Source: Burkholderia sp. Bp8992
Lineage (GTDB): Bacteria; Pseudomonadota; Gammaproteobacteria; Burkholderiales; Burkholderiaceae
Reading direction: 5' to 3'
Assembly (NCBI RefSeq): GCF_003853705.1
Contig: NZ_QTQI01000030.1
Span: 1-64,000, forward strand
DNA: 64,000 bases
The notes beneath the pieces were generated by a model. The model was not told where the DNA came from. It saw nothing but the letters and a program-made list of their open reading frames with translations, and did not search any database. Positions 20,463-29,998 of this stretch are shown in pieces (the first letter of the stretch is position 1; each line of letters opens with the position of its first letter). The translations under genes were made by a program, and so were the position numbers.

Positions 20463-20813
20463 ATGCTCAACGAACTCGAAACCTTATCTCAAAATATTGG
20501 CCGTCTGATTTCGCTGAACAAGCGCTATCACGCGGAACGGCTCGCGCTCGAAGAGCAGGTCGCGCAATTGCGCACGGAAGCGGACACGGTCCGCGCGGAA
20601 CTCGCGGAACTGCGCGACGAACGCAATGCGCTCGCGGCCGAGCGTGACACGCTGTCGGCAAAGATCGACGACGCCCAGGTGAAACTGAACGCGATTCTCG
20701 AAAAGCTGCCACGCACGAAAAGCGCGGAGCAAGCCGACAACCAGCTCGACCTGCTGGATGCGCAGGCGCGTCCGGATGGCGATGACGCGGCCAGCCACGG
20801 AGAACATGCATGA
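20463..20813 (+). CDS. ZapB-like coiled-coil protein
   Basis: 116 residues, almost entirely heptad-like coiled coil between about residues 20 and 85 (LEEQVAQLRTEADTVRAELAELRDERNALAAERDTL), with an acidic disordered tail. No membrane segment. Its placement directly before zapA, with a 4-base overlap (stop/start ATGA), and its length and coiled-coil nature fit the small ZapB/TIGR02449-like proteins that associate with the division ring. Sequence similarity to E. coli ZapB itself is weak, so the role is inferred from context. TAAAAT at 20432-20437 is a possible -10. Confidence 0.72.
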   Translation: MLNELETLSQNIGRLISLNKRYHAERLALEEQVAQLRTEADTVRAELAELRDERNALAAERDTLSAKIDDAQVKLNAILEKLPRTKSAEQADNQLDLLDAQARPDGDDAASHGEHA

Positions 20814-21124
20814 GCACCAAGCAGATCGAAGTCTCGATTCTCGGTCAGCCCTATCGGCTCGCCTGTTCGGCCGAGACCGAAGCGGCGCTGCTCGAGGCAG
20901 TCGCGCGCGTCGACGCCGAAATGTCGAAAATCCGCTCGAACAGCTCGGTACGCGGCACCGATCGCATTGCGGTGATGGCGGCGCTGTCGCTCGCATCGGA
21001 ATTGCTGCGGCTGCAAACGAGCGTGCGGCACGGTGAAGCATTTCCGGCGGAGGAAATCCGTCGTACAATGCACCAGATGAACGAACAGCTCGGCGCGGTG
21101 CTCGCACAGCACGAGACGCAGTAA
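20810..21124 (+). CDS. zapA: Cell division protein ZapA
   Basis: 104 residues, the normal size. The N-terminal globular part IEVSILGQPYRLAC is the ZapA signature, and a C-terminal helix for dimer/tetramer coiled coil follows (DRIAVMAALSLASELL, MHQMNEQLGAVLAQHE). ZapA cross-links FtsZ filaments at the division site. It overlaps the preceding coiled-coil gene by four bases and precedes the 6S RNA, a conserved proteobacterial order. Confidence 0.94.
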   Translation: MSTKQIEVSILGQPYRLACSAETEAALLEAVARVDAEMSKIRSNSSVRGTDRIAVMAALSLASELLRLQTSVRHGEAFPAEEIRRTMHQMNEQLGAVLAQHETQ

Positions 21125-21186
21125 CGTTTTAATCGATGCGTCGATTCCCCTTGATCTCGGCGGTCAACGGTGGTCAAATTGGCGCA

Positions 21187-21366
21187 TCGAATCACAGTTC
21201 AGTCAGCTTCCCTGCCTGGTTCGCCAAGGTCATATATTCCTTGAACCAATGCCATGTGCACGGTTGCGGAAATTTGTAGCACGGGCGCGCGCGTCACTCT
21301 GTCTGATGTACCCGAAGTGCTGCTAACTGCGACCAATTCTGAACCCCAGGTTCAGGATGCCGGCCT
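21187..21366 (+). ncRNA. ssrS: 6S RNA
   Basis: Gene-free stretch 21125-21458. Bases near 21211-21222 (CCTGCCTGGTTC) pair with about 21341-21354 (GAACCCCAGGTTCAGG) to close a long imperfect hairpin. CTTGAACCAAT lies inside, and the central region is poorly paired, as in 6S RNA. Position immediately after zapA is the conserved location of ssrS. A promoter-like TTGATC (21151-21156), 17 bases, TCAAAT (21174-21179) would start transcription near 21187 and give about 180 nt. The exact ends are estimated. 6S RNA sequesters sigma70 RNA polymerase in stationary phase. Confidence 0.8.
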
Positions 21367-21390
21367 AGCGGCCAAGGCGGGGGCCTATCC

Positions 21391-21426
21391 AACGGCATCG
21401 GGCACGTCCCGGTGCCGTTTTCTTTT
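21391..21426 (+). terminator. Terminator downstream of 6S RNA
   Basis: AACGGCATCGGG (21391-21402) pairs with 21408-21419 (one G-T type mismatch) over a 5-base loop, followed by TTTTCTTTT. Confidence 0.85.
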
Positions 21427-21458
21427 GTAGCAGCCTCTTTCTGCGTCGATCACGATCC

Positions 21459-21920
21459 ATGCAATACTGGCTGATGAAGTCCGAACCGGACGAAGCAAGC
21501 ATCGACGATCTCGCCAACGCCCCGCAGCGCTCGCTGCCTTGGACCGGCGTGCGCAACTATCAGGCGCGCAATTTCATGCGCGACACGATGAAGATCGGCG
21601 ACGGCGTGCTGTTCTATCACTCGAGCTGCCCCGAGCCGGGCATCGCAGGCCTCGCGGAAGTGTCGTCGACACCCTACCCCGATCCCACGCAGTTCGATCC
21701 TGCAAGCCCCTATTACGACCCGAAATCGACGCAGGAAGCACCGCGCTGGTTGCTCGTCGACGTGCGCTACGTTAAAAAGTCGCCGCTCGTGCCGCTCGCC
21801 GCACTGCGCGAACACGACGAACTCGCCGACATGCGCGTGCTGGCCCGCGGCAACCGGCTGTCGATCACACCGGTTACGCGCGCCGAATGGCGCTTCCTCA
21901 CCGAGAAGCTGATGAAGTAG
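21459..21920 (+). CDS. EVE domain-containing protein
   Basis: 153 residues comprising a single EVE domain (PUA-like fold). It has the N-terminal YWLMKSEPDE, then WTGVRNYQARNFMRDTMKIGDGVLFYHSS and a C-terminal ITPVTRAEWRFL. EVE domains bind modified bases or RNA; homologues include human THYN1, but the bacterial substrate is unknown. It follows the 6S RNA terminator, in the position that ygfA holds in many gamma-proteobacteria. It has no partner nuclease next to it, which argues against a restriction role here. Confidence 0.9.
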   Translation: MQYWLMKSEPDEASIDDLANAPQRSLPWTGVRNYQARNFMRDTMKIGDGVLFYHSSCPEPGIAGLAEVSSTPYPDPTQFDPASPYYDPKSTQEAPRWLLVDVRYVKKSPLVPLAALREHDELADMRVLARGNRLSITPVTRAEWRFLTEKLMK

Positions 21921-22102
21921 GCGCACGCCAAAGGTCAAATCTGGTCAGCACACACGTGGCGACGCGGAACTCGCGGGTCTTTTGCGCAGCCTAAGCAACC
22001 GCTGTCGACCGATCAGGCCGGCCGCCGTTTATTTCGTCGCGCGGTACGCCCGCGTCGTGCACGCGTGATCCGCGTGCGCGCCCTCGCACAAGGAGTCCAA
22101 CA

Positions 22103-22843
22103 ATGACCAAGAAATCCGCACTCGCGCTGTCGCTCGCCCTCGCCGCCGCCGTTCCCGTCGCGCTGACGCTCGCGTCGCCCGCCGCGCACGCGCAAACCGC
22201 GAACCCGCATTTCCCCGAGCCGGCCGGCGTGCTGTCGCTGTCGTCGCAGGCCAGCGCCGACGTGCCGCAGGACATCATCCACATCACGCTGTTCTACGAG
22301 CAGCAGGCCAAGGACCCGGGCAGCCTCACGGCGCAGCTGAACCAGCGCGCCGACGCGGCGCTGTCGCAGGCGAAGGGCGTGTCGGGCGTCACCGCGCATA
22401 CGGGTGCGTTCTCCGTGTATCCGAGCACCGATCGCGACGGCAAGATTTCCGCGTGGCGCGGGCGTACCGAGGTGGCGCTCGAATCGCGCGATTTCGCCGC
22501 GGCGTCGAAGCTCGCGGGCCAGTTGTCGAACCTGATGCAGGTCGCGAACGTCGAGTTCTCGCTGTCGCCCGAAGCGCAGCGCACGGCCGAGCAGAAGCTC
22601 ACGACCGAGGCGATCAAGTCGTTCCGCGCACGCGCCGACGAAGCCGCGAAGGCGTTCGGCTACAGCAGCTACACGATCCGCGACGTGAACGTCGGCAGCG
22701 GCCGCAACGTACAGCCGTACCCGCGCATGATGGCGATGGCCGCGGCGCCGATGGACAGCGCGAAGATGAGCGCACCGATCGCGGTCGAAGGCGGCAAGGC
22801 GACCGTGTCGGTCACCGTCAACGGCTCGGTGCAGATGAAGTAA
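22103..22843 (+). CDS. Periplasmic SIMPL domain protein (DUF541)
   Basis: 246 residues. A signal peptide of about 33 residues ends in AHA-QT. The remainder is one SIMPL/DUF541 domain (GVLSLSSQASADVPQDIIHI, FSVYPSTDRDGKISAWRGRTEVALES, ATVSVTVNGSVQMK C-terminus). Members (E. coli YggE, BP26) form periplasmic oligomers; a link to oxidative stress has been reported for YggE, but the biochemical role is unknown. An AAGGAG ribosome site precedes the ATG. It is followed by a strong terminator. Confidence 0.88.
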   Translation: MTKKSALALSLALAAAVPVALTLASPAAHAQTANPHFPEPAGVLSLSSQASADVPQDIIHITLFYEQQAKDPGSLTAQLNQRADAALSQAKGVSGVTAHTGAFSVYPSTDRDGKISAWRGRTEVALESRDFAAASKLAGQLSNLMQVANVEFSLSPEAQRTAEQKLTTEAIKSFRARADEAAKAFGYSSYTIRDVNVGSGRNVQPYPRMMAMAAAPMDSAKMSAPIAVEGGKATVSVTVNGSVQMK

Positions 22844-22872
22844 CGCGCCACGCGCAGCTTCTGTCTGAAACG

Positions 22873-22902
22873 AAAAACGCCGGCCCGAGGGCCGGCGTTT
22901 TT
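22873..22902. terminator. Bidirectional terminator between SIMPL gene and lgt
   Basis: AAAAACGCCGGCC (22873-22885) pairs perfectly with 22890-22902 around CGAG. Symmetric A and T tracts serve both convergent genes. Confidence 0.92.
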
Positions 22903-22957
22903 CATGGACGCGCGCGTTGTCGATGCGCGCATCGATTGCGCGCGCATCGATTTCGCG

Positions 22958-23848
22958 TCACGCGGCGGCGTTTGCCGTACGGCGGCGATATGCCCAGACC
23001 ATCAGCGCGACACCTGCAAGGATCATCGGCAGCGACAGCCACTGCCCCATCGACAGGCCGAGCGCCAGCAGGCCGAGGAAGTCGTCGGGCTCGCGCGCGA
23101 ACTCGACCGTGAAGCGTGCGAGGCCATAGCCGATCAGGAACAGCGCGGACACGGCGCCCATCGGCCGCGACTTGCGCGAGAAGAAGAACAGCGCGAAGAA
23201 CAGCGCGATGCCTTCGAGCGCGATTTCATAGAGCTGCGAAGGATGGCGCGGCAGCATCTGGTATTGCATGAACACGTCGGCGAGATGCCACTTCTCGACA
23301 AGCTCGGGATGCTTCGGCAGCCACGCCGCATCGTCGCGCATCGCGCCCGGGAACAGCATCGCCCACGGTGCCGCCGGATCGGTCACGCGACCCCACAGTT
23401 CGCCGTTGATGAAGTTGCCGAGCCGCCCGGCCGCGAGCCCCGTCGGCACCATCGGCGCGACGAAATCGGTGACCTGCAGCCAGTGGCGCTTGCGCTGCCA
23501 CGCGAACAGCATCATCGCGAGCGTGACGCCGAGGAAGCCGCCATGAAACGACATGCCTCCTTCCCACACCTTGAACACGTCGAGCGGATGCGAGAAATAG
23601 AAATCGGCCTTGTAGAACAGCACGTAGCCGAGCCGGCCGCCCAGCACCGTGCCGAGCACGCCGTAGAACATCATGTCGTCGATGTCCTTCGCGGTCCAGC
23701 CCTGCGCCGCGACGTGCGGCAGCTTCAGGCGGATCCGGCCGACGACGATCGCCGCGATGAAGCCGACGAGATACATGAGGCCGTACCAGCGCACGGCCAG
23801 CGGCCCGAGATGGATCGCAACGGGGTCGAAATTCGGGTGAATGATCAT
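22958..23848 (-). CDS. lgt: Prolipoprotein diacylglyceryl transferase
   Basis: 296 residues with seven membrane segments. It transfers diacylglycerol from phosphatidylglycerol to the lipobox Cys of prolipoproteins. Diagnostic motifs are the active-site RWYGLMY (His/Tyr region), [16 protein letters not shown] and the Lgt signature [14 protein letters not shown], then [12 protein letters not shown]. Monocistronic, sharing a terminator with the convergent SIMPL gene. Confidence 0.96.
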   Translation of the reverse strand: MIIHPNFDPVAIHLGPLAVRWYGLMYLVGFIAAIVVGRIRLKLPHVAAQGWTAKDIDDMMFYGVLGTVLGGRLGYVLFYKADFYFSHPLDVFKVWEGGMSFHGGFLGVTLAMMLFAWQRKRHWLQVTDFVAPMVPTGLAAGRLGNFINGELWGRVTDPAAPWAMLFPGAMRDDAAWLPKHPELVEKWHLADVFMQYQMLPRHPSQLYEIALEGIALFFALFFFSRKSRPMGAVSALFLIGYGLARFTVEFAREPDDFLGLLALGLSMGQWLSLPMILAGVALMVWAYRRRTANAAA

Positions 23849-23936
23849 GGATTAGCGAAGAAGTTTTCGAATGCGGTACGGCTGTCGCACTGCGCAGCAC
23901 CGCGCATTGGACGGCACCGGTGCACCATCGTTCACG

Positions 23937-24851
23937 TCACGCGGCCAGGCCCTGCGCGCGCACGACGTCGATGAAGCCGGCCAGCACGGGGCTCACGTCG
24001 CCCGTGCGCCACACGAGGCCGGTCTCGACGACCGGCGCGGGACCGGCGAGCGGCCGGTAGACCACGCCGGTGCGCCGCAGGTTACGCAGCGATTGCGGCA
24101 CCAGTGCGACGCCCATGCCGGCCGACACGAGGCTGACGATCGTCTGCATCTGGATCGCCTCCTGGCCGATGCGCGGGGTCTCCCCCGCCGCGCCGTAGCA
24201 GCCCGTAATGATGTCATAAAAGCCGGGCGCCAAACGGCGCGGAAAGATCACGAGCGGCAACGCGGCCACTTCGGCGAGATGCACGGGTGCGTCTTCGGGC
24301 GCATCGGACGCCGCAGCGGGCATCGCGACCACCAGCGGCTCGCGCACCACGGGCAGGTACGACAACCCGGCCGCATGGCGCGGCGGCACCGGCGGAATGA
24401 CGAGCCCCGCGTCGATGCGGCCGGCGACGAGCTCGTCGATCTGCACGTCGCTCGTCGCCTCCGCGAGCTGCAGGCGCACTTGCGGGTAGCGTGCGCCGAA
24501 CGCGCGCAGCAGCGACGGCAGCAGCCCGTAGTCGGCGGTCGATACGAACGCGAGCGACAGCGAGCCGGCCTCGCCGCGCGCGAGCCGCCGCGCGAGCGGC
24601 GGCAGCGCATCGGCCGACGCCAGCAGCCGGCGCACGTCGGGCAACAGCGCTGCACCGACCGCCGTCAGCGCCACCGAGCGCTTGGTGCGGACGAACAGTG
24701 CGACGCCGAGCGTGTCCTCGAGCGCGCGGATCGCCTGCGACAGCGGCGGCTGCGTCATCGACAGGCGTTCGGCCGCGCGGCCGAAATGGCGCTCGTCGGC
24801 GACGGCCATGAAATAGCGCCACTGGCGCAGGTCGGGTGTCGGATCGGCCAT
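23937..24851 (-). CDS. LysR family transcriptional regulator
   Basis: 304 residues. The N-terminal winged helix is DLRQWRYFMAVADERHFGRAAERLSMTQPPLSQAIRALE; the effector domain follows from about residue 90. It resembles the CatR/BenM/IlvY-like class. ATG at 24851 is chosen because homology begins at about MADPTPDLRQ; the frame stays open 24 codons upstream. It is divergent from ilvD with a 134-base shared promoter region, so it is a candidate regulator of ilvD (inference). Confidence 0.85.
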   Translation of the reverse strand: MADPTPDLRQWRYFMAVADERHFGRAAERLSMTQPPLSQAIRALEDTLGVALFVRTKRSVALTAVGAALLPDVRRLLASADALPPLARRLARGEAGSLSLAFVSTADYGLLPSLLRAFGARYPQVRLQLAEATSDVQIDELVAGRIDAGLVIPPVPPRHAAGLSYLPVVREPLVVAMPAAASDAPEDAPVHLAEVAALPLVIFPRRLAPGFYDIITGCYGAAGETPRIGQEAIQMQTIVSLVSAGMGVALVPQSLRNLRRTGVVYRPLAGPAPVVETGLVWRTGDVSPVLAGFIDVVRAQGLAA

Positions 24852-24895
24852 GCTCGTCTCATTCGAAAAACGACTTAATAAGCGACAAATAATAT

Positions 24896-24910
24896 ATTGG
24901 ACATCCCAAT
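24896..24910. promoter_or_regulatory. Candidate LysR box in the LysR-ilvD intergenic region
   Basis: ATTGG-ACATC-CCAAT is a perfect 5-base inverted repeat that includes the T-N11-A pattern of LysR binding sites. It is placed between the divergent starts at 24851 and 24986, next to an AT-rich run. Confidence 0.5.
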
Positions 24911-24985
24911 CCGGACACTCCATTCTTGATTGATCCGAACCGGCGCGCCCTCACGAGCGACGCCCACACAACGATGGAGTCCCCC

Positions 24986-26659
24986 ATGTCGTACAACCGT
25001 CGCTCGAAGCACATCACGCAAGGCGTGGCCCGTTCGCCGAACCGCTCGATGTATTACGCACTCGGCTACCAGAAGGACGATTTCGACAAGCCGATGGTCG
25101 GCATCGCGAACGGCCATTCGACGATCACGCCCTGCAATTCCGGCCTGCAGCGCCTGTCGGACGCAGCCGTCGACGCCGTGAAGGCGTCCGGCGCGAACCC
25201 GCAGATCTTCGGCACGCCGACGATTTCGGACGGCATGTCGATGGGCACCGAGGGGATGAAGTACTCGCTCGTGTCGCGCGAGGTGATCGCCGACTGCATC
25301 GAGACCTGCGTGCAGGGCCAATGGATGGACGGCGTGGTGGTGGTCGGGGGCTGCGACAAGAACATGCCGGGCGGGATGATCGCGCTCGCGCGCCTGAACG
25401 TGCCGGGCATCTACGTGTACGGCGGCACGATCCGCCCCGGCCACTGGAAAGGCAAGGACCTGACGATCGTGTCGTCGTTCGAGGCCGTCGGCGAATTCAC
25501 CGCGGGCCGGATGTCGCAGGAGGATTTCGAGGGGGTCGAGAAGAACGCATGCCCGACATCGGGCTCGTGCGGCGGCATGTACACCGCGAACACGATGAGC
25601 TCGTCGTTCGAGGCGCTCGGGATGTCGCTGCTCTATTCGTCGACGATGGCGAACCCCGACCAGGAGAAGGTCGATTCGGCCGCCGAATCGGCGCGCGTGC
25701 TCGTCGAGGCCGTGAAGCGCGACCTGAAGCCGCGCGACATCATCACCAAGGAAGCGATCGAGAACGCCGTGTCGGTGATCATGGCGACGGGCGGCTCGAC
25801 CAATGCGGTGCTGCACTATCTCGCGATCGCGCACGCGGCCGAGGTCGACTGGACGATCGACGACTTCGAGCGCATTCGCAAGCGCGTGCCCGTGATCTGC
25901 GACCTGAAGCCGTCCGGGAAGTATGTCGCGACCGACCTGCACCAGGCCGGCGGGATTCCGCAGGTGCTGAAGATCCTGCTCGATGCGGGGCTGCTGCACG
26001 GCGACTGCATGACGATCACGGGCCGCACGATCGCCGACGAGCTGAAGGACGTGCCGAGCGTGCCGCGCGCCGACCAGGACGTGATCTACCCGATCGACCG
26101 CGCGCTGTACAAGGAAGGCCACCTGGCGATCCTGAAGGGCAATCTCGCGGAAGACGGCGCGGTCGCGAAGATCACCGGCCTGAAGAACCCGGTGATCACG
26201 GGCCCGGCCCGCGTGTTCGACGACGAACAGAGCGCGATGGATGCGATCCTCGGCGACCGGATCCGCGCGGGCGACATCCTCGTGCTGCGCTATCTCGGCC
26301 CGCAGGGCGGCCCCGGCATGCCGGAAATGCTCGCGCCGACGTCCGCGATCATCGGCAAGGGGCTCGGCGAGTCGGTCGGCTTCATCACGGACGGCCGTTT
26401 CTCGGGCGGCACCTGGGGCATGGTGGTCGGCCACGTCGCGCCCGAGGCGTTCGTCGGCGGCACGATCGCGCTCGTGCAGGAAGGCGACTCGATCACGATC
26501 GACGCGCACCGGCTGCTGCTGCAACTGAATGTCGACAATGCGGAACTCGCGCGCCGCCGCGCCGCGTGGCAACAGCCGGCACCGCGCTACACGCGCGGCG
26601 TGCTCGCGAAATTCGCGGCGCTCGCCCGGCCGGCGAACAAGGGGGCCGTCACAGGCTGA
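24986..26659 (+). CDS. ilvD: Dihydroxy-acid dehydratase
   Basis: 557 residues, the normal length. It dehydrates dihydroxy-isovalerate and dihydroxy-methylvalerate in valine/isoleucine synthesis; the valine branch also feeds pantoate for PanC. Iron-sulfur and Mg ligands are visible in [23 protein letters not shown] and [16 protein letters not shown]. The C-terminal motif [14 protein letters not shown] is the second family signature. MSYNRRSKH at 24986 is taken as the start because ATGGAG lies a few bases upstream; 20 upstream codons are open but not homologous. Confidence 0.96.
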   Translation: MSYNRRSKHITQGVARSPNRSMYYALGYQKDDFDKPMVGIANGHSTITPCNSGLQRLSDAAVDAVKASGANPQIFGTPTISDGMSMGTEGMKYSLVSREVIADCIETCVQGQWMDGVVVVGGCDKNMPGGMIALARLNVPGIYVYGGTIRPGHWKGKDLTIVSSFEAVGEFTAGRMSQEDFEGVEKNACPTSGSCGGMYTANTMSSSFEALGMSLLYSSTMANPDQEKVDSAAESARVLVEAVKRDLKPRDIITKEAIENAVSVIMATGGSTNAVLHYLAIAHAAEVDWTIDDFERIRKRVPVICDLKPSGKYVATDLHQAGGIPQVLKILLDAGLLHGDCMTITGRTIADELKDVPSVPRADQDVIYPIDRALYKEGHLAILKGNLAEDGAVAKITGLKNPVITGPARVFDDEQSAMDAILGDRIRAGDILVLRYLGPQGGPGMPEMLAPTSAIIGKGLGESVGFITDGRFSGGTWGMVVGHVAPEAFVGGTIALVQEGDSITIDAHRLLLQLNVDNAELARRRAAWQQPAPRYTRGVLAKFAALARPANKGAVTG

Positions 26660-26738
26660 CGGCAGCCCGCCGCAACATGCGTCCCCAATAAACATGGCCG
26701 CCGGGGGGAACGCGCAAAACGCGCTTTCCCTTTGCTTT

Positions 26739-26744
26739 TATAAT
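26739..26744 (+). promoter_or_regulatory. Consensus -10 element before the cytochrome c gene
   Basis: Perfect TATAAT about 44 bases before the cytochrome start. No convincing -35 lies 16-18 bases upstream, which hints at activator dependence. Confidence 0.45.
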
Positions 26745-26787
26745 GCGCGGACCATGAAGCCGGCTGTCCCCGCCGGTGGAGAACCGC

Positions 26788-27114
26788 ATGAAACAGACGA
26801 TATTGCGCGCGCTGCTCGTGACGCTGCTGACCGGCAGCGCGGCGGCTGCGCGTGCCGACCAGGCCGACGGGCTCGCGCTGGCGCAGCGCAGGAACTGCAT
26901 GGCCTGCCACGCGGTGAGCAAGCCGTTGATGGGCCCGTCGTTCCACGACGTCGCCGGCAAGTACTCGGCGCGCGGCGACGCCGTCGACTACCTGGCCCAA
27001 TCGATCGTGAAAGGCAGCGTCGGCGTATGGGGCAACGTGCCGATGCCCGCCAATACGCAGCTGTCGAACACCGAAGCCCATACGCTCGCGCAATGGGTGC
27101 TGTCGGTGCGCTGA
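26788..27114 (+). CDS. Periplasmic class I cytochrome c (c551/c552 type)
   Basis: 108 residues. A signal peptide (about 1-24, ending ARA-DQ) precedes a single haem-binding motif CMACH and a C-terminal Met ligand in WGNVPMPANTQLS, followed by the closing helix EAHTLAQWVLSV. This is the compact c551 electron carrier fold. A TGGAGAAC ribosome site precedes the ATG at 26788; four codons of open frame upstream are excluded. Likely redox partners are not encoded nearby. Confidence 0.9.
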   Translation: MKQTILRALLVTLLTGSAAAARADQADGLALAQRRNCMACHAVSKPLMGPSFHDVAGKYSARGDAVDYLAQSIVKGSVGVWGNVPMPANTQLSNTEAHTLAQWVLSVR

Positions 27115-27266
27115 ACCGGATGCCCCGGACGACGATCGCCGTTGTACCAGGCGTTGCCGGCAGGCGGGCCTGCACCGACCGACCGGCACCCTGACGGCCG
27201 CCTCGCCTGTCCCTACTGGAACCGCACCCTCTTTTCCGCCACGGATCGCCCGTGCGGCCCGCACAT

Positions 27267-28010
27267 TCAGCCGGAACGGCCGGCGCGGCGGCGCGCGATC
27301 TCTTCATCGACTGCGTCGCGGACCCAGTCCATTACCTCGGTTTCCAGTGCAAGCGCCACCTCGCGCGTGACCTGGCCCACGAGCCAGGCCGAATGCTCAT
27401 GCAGCGCGTCACGGCAGCGTGCCTCGATCGCATCGCGGCCCGCGCCGGTCAGATAGTTCGTCAACCGGTTGCGCAGGCGCTCGGCGATATGCTGCGCATC
27501 CTCCGGCGTCAGCGCTGCGGCGCCCGCATCCGGCAGCGGCGCGCCGGCCGGTACGACGGCCTCCGGCAGCGCCGTCTCAGGCACCTGCCCGGCCGCCGCT
27601 CCTTGCGCCATCGCGGCAAACGCGTGCTGCTGCACGCCATCGTCGGCCAGCGACGACCGCAACGGCGCATTCATCACCGCCGCATCTTCGGCGACCACGT
27701 GCTCCGCGGCGCCGGTTTCGGCCGGCGCATCGGTCTCGCCCATCGCGGCCGCCTCGGCTGCCGCCACGTCGCCTGGCAACTCGATCGCCGGCACATGCAG
27801 CGTCGGCACCGGCTCGATAACGACGTCGGTTTCGGGGTAGGCCCCGGTTTTCAGGGAATCGCCCGGCGCGACCACGTCGGTGAGCACCGGAATCGCCGCA
27901 TGGCCGTGCGGCTGCGGCGCGGCGGGCGCGGACGCGCGCGCCGGCACCGGCTTGCCCGGCACCAGCACGTCGGTCAGCGTCGGGATCGAGGATGAATCGG
28001 CTTCTGTCAC
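27267..28010 (-). CDS. DUF2486 family protein
   Basis: 247 residues. The N-terminal two-thirds are Ala/Pro rich and probably disordered. They carry the repeated short motif IPTLTDVLVPG (about residues 9-19) and IPVLTDVVAPG (about 40-50), with a third related VPTLHVP. The last ~75 residues (LTPEDAQHIAERLRNRLTNY through VMDWVRDAVDEEIARR) are amphipathic helix. This fits the Burkholderia DUF2486 family; function unknown. It lies 25 bases after holC on the same strand, so it is probably in the pepA-holC operon. Confidence 0.82.
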   Translation of the reverse strand: MTEADSSSIPTLTDVLVPGKPVPARASAPAAPQPHGHAAIPVLTDVVAPGDSLKTGAYPETDVVIEPVPTLHVPAIELPGDVAAAEAAAMGETDAPAETGAAEHVVAEDAAVMNAPLRSSLADDGVQQHAFAAMAQGAAAGQVPETALPEAVVPAGAPLPDAGAAALTPEDAQHIAERLRNRLTNYLTGAGRDAIEARCRDALHEHSAWLVGQVTREVALALETEVMDWVRDAVDEEIARRRAGRSG

Positions 28011-28035
28011 GGCAACACTCCGTCGACGGTTGCGG

Positions 28036-28452
28036 CTAGCTGCCCTGCTTGTAGTTGTTCAGCGCGTATCCGCGGTCGCGGTAGAACCGGTAGCGGTCGC
28101 GGCCCGCGGCCAGCTCGTCCGGCGCGTTGCCGACCACTTCGAGCAGGCGCTCGAAGCGGGCGAACTGCGCGGGCACGGCGGCGCCGAGGTTCAGCAGCAC
28201 GTGGTGATGCGGCGCACGATCGAGATCGGCGGCCAGCACGATCGGCGTGCCGGCTGCGTGCTCGCTGTCGACGCCGCAATGCGGGATGAAATCGAGCGGC
28301 GAGAACGTCCAGAGCCGCTCGTCGAGCGCGCGCAGGCGCGCGGGCTCGGCGAGCACGACGACCGGCTGCCCGGCCTGGTAGGCCTTGCGCAGCAACCGGC
28401 ACGCGTACGCGAGCGAATCGCCGACGTTCGAGTGGAAATCGATCCGCGTCAT
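28036..28452 (-). CDS. holC: DNA polymerase III subunit chi
   Basis: 138 residues, full length. HolC domain with TRIDFHSNVGDSLAYACRLL, VVVLAEPARLRALDERLW and YRFYRDRGYALNNYKQ. Chi links the clamp loader (through psi) to single-stranded DNA-binding protein at the replication fork. It follows pepA by 34 bases, the conserved pepA-holC arrangement of proteobacteria. Confidence 0.93.
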   Translation of the reverse strand: MTRIDFHSNVGDSLAYACRLLRKAYQAGQPVVVLAEPARLRALDERLWTFSPLDFIPHCGVDSEHAAGTPIVLAADLDRAPHHHVLLNLGAAVPAQFARFERLLEVVGNAPDELAAGRDRYRFYRDRGYALNNYKQGS

Positions 28453-28486
28453 TGCCCGCGTACCCGCATCGTCGTCAGCACCGCCA

Positions 28487-29998
28487 TCACTGGCCGGCGC
28501 GGTCGATCAGGAACTGCGCGAGCAACGGCACCGGACGGCCCGTCGCGCCCTTCGCCGCACCACCCTTCCATGCGGTACCGGCGATGTCGAGGTGGGCCCA
28601 CGGATAGCTCTCGGTGAAGCGCGACAGGAAGCACGCGGCCGTCACGGCGCCGGCCGGACGCCCGCCGATGTTCGCGAGATCCGCGAAGTTCGACTTCAGC
28701 TGGTCCTGGTACTCGTCGTCGAGCGGCATGCGCCATGCCGGGTCGTTCGCTTCGCGCGATGCGTCGAGCAGCTCGCCCGCGAGCGCGTCGTTGGTCGAGA
28801 ACAGGCCGCTGTTGTGGCCGCCCAGCGCGATCACGCACGCACCCGTCAGCGTCGCGACGTCGATCACCGCCGCCGGCTTGAAGCGCTCGGCATAGGTGAG
28901 CGCGTCGCACAGGATCAGGCGGCCTTCGGCGTCGGTGTTCAGCACTTCGATCGTCAGGCCCTTCATGCTGGTGACGATGTCGCCCGGCTTCGTCGCGTTG
29001 CCGCCCGGCATGTTCTCGCAGGTCGGCACGATCGCGACGACGTTGATCTTCAGGCCCATCTCGGCGACCGCACGCATCGTGCCGAGCACGGAGCCCGCGC
29101 CGCACATGTCGTACTTCATCTCGTCCATGCCTTCGCCCGGCTTCAGCGAGATGCCGCCCGTGTCGAACGTGATGCCCTTGCCGACCAGCACGACCGGCGC
29201 GGCCTTCGCGGCGGCGCCCTGGTAGTGCAGCACGATGAACTGCGGCGGCTCGACCGACGCACGCGCGACCGACAGGAACGAGCCCATCTTCAGCGCCTGG
29301 ATCTGCTTGAGCCCGAGGACTTCGGCCTTCAGGCCCCAATCCTTCGCGATCTTCTTCGCGGTGTTGCCGAGGTAGGTCGGCGTGCAGACGTTGCCGGGCA
29401 GGTTGCCGAGATCGCGGGTCAGATCCATCCCGTTCGCGAGCGCGACAGCCTGCTTGACGGCGACCTTTGCAGCCTTCTCGTCGGCCGGGTCGACGCTGAA
29501 CACGACACGCTTGAGCGTGTGCGACGCCGGTTCCGGCTTGCTCTTCATCTGCGTGAAGCGGTAGGTCTCGTTGCGCAGCGCGAGAATCGCGGCACGCACG
29601 CCCCAGTCGGAGCTGCGCTCGTCGACCGGCAGCTGCGCGAGCGAGAACGTGACCTGGACGACCTTGGTCGCGAGCAGTGCGCGCCACGCGGCCGTCACCG
29701 CGTCGTTATAGGCTTTCTGATTGAAAGCATCCTGCTTGCCGAGGCCGACGAGCAGCACGCGCGACGCGCCGATGCCCGACACTTCGTGCAGGAACAGCGT
29801 CTTGCCGCGCTTGCCGTCCATGTCGCCGGCCTTCACCACGCGCGAAATGAGCCCCTTGGTGGCCGTGTCGATGTCGAGCGCCGCGCCCGAAAGCGTCTGC
29901 GCCTCGAAGATGCCGAGCACGATGCAGTCGGACTTCCCGGTCAGGAACCCCTTGGCCTCGCCTTTGCTCCAATCACAGCCTTTTATGCTAAAGTCCAT
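28487..29998 (-). CDS. pepA: Leucyl aminopeptidase (PepA, M17)
   Basis: 503 residues, normal length. M17 di-zinc aminopeptidase with the family signature [10 protein letters not shown], metal ligands in [16 protein letters not shown] and [13 protein letters not shown], and [11 protein letters not shown]. Cytoplasmic hexamer that trims N-terminal residues; in E. coli PepA also binds DNA in Xer recombination and carAB regulation. First gene of pepA-holC-DUF2486. It is divergent from lptF with 122 bases between the starts. Confidence 0.96.
   Translation of the reverse strand: MDFSIKGCDWSKGEAKGFLTGKSDCIVLGIFEAQTLSGAALDIDTATKGLISRVVKAGDMDGKRGKTLFLHEVSGIGASRVLLVGLGKQDAFNQKAYNDAVTAAWRALLATKVVQVTFSLAQLPVDERSSDWGVRAAILALRNETYRFTQMKSKPEPASHTLKRVVFSVDPADEKAAKVAVKQAVALANGMDLTRDLGNLPGNVCTPTYLGNTAKKIAKDWGLKAEVLGLKQIQALKMGSFLSVARASVEPPQFIVLHYQGAAAKAAPVVLVGKGITFDTGGISLKPGEGMDEMKYDMCGAGSVLGTMRAVAEMGLKINVVAIVPTCENMPGGNATKPGDIVTSMKGLTIEVLNTDAEGRLILCDALTYAERFKPAAVIDVATLTGACVIALGGHNSGLFSTNDALAGELLDASREANDPAWRMPLDDEYQDQLKSNFADLANIGGRPAGAVTAACFLSRFTESYPWAHLDIAGTAWKGGAAKGATGRPVPLLAQFLIDRAGQ

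Noticed and set aside
24875..26695. 606-codon frame antisense to ilvD
   Set aside because: Low-complexity Arg/His/Asp translation with no motifs; a shadow of ilvD.
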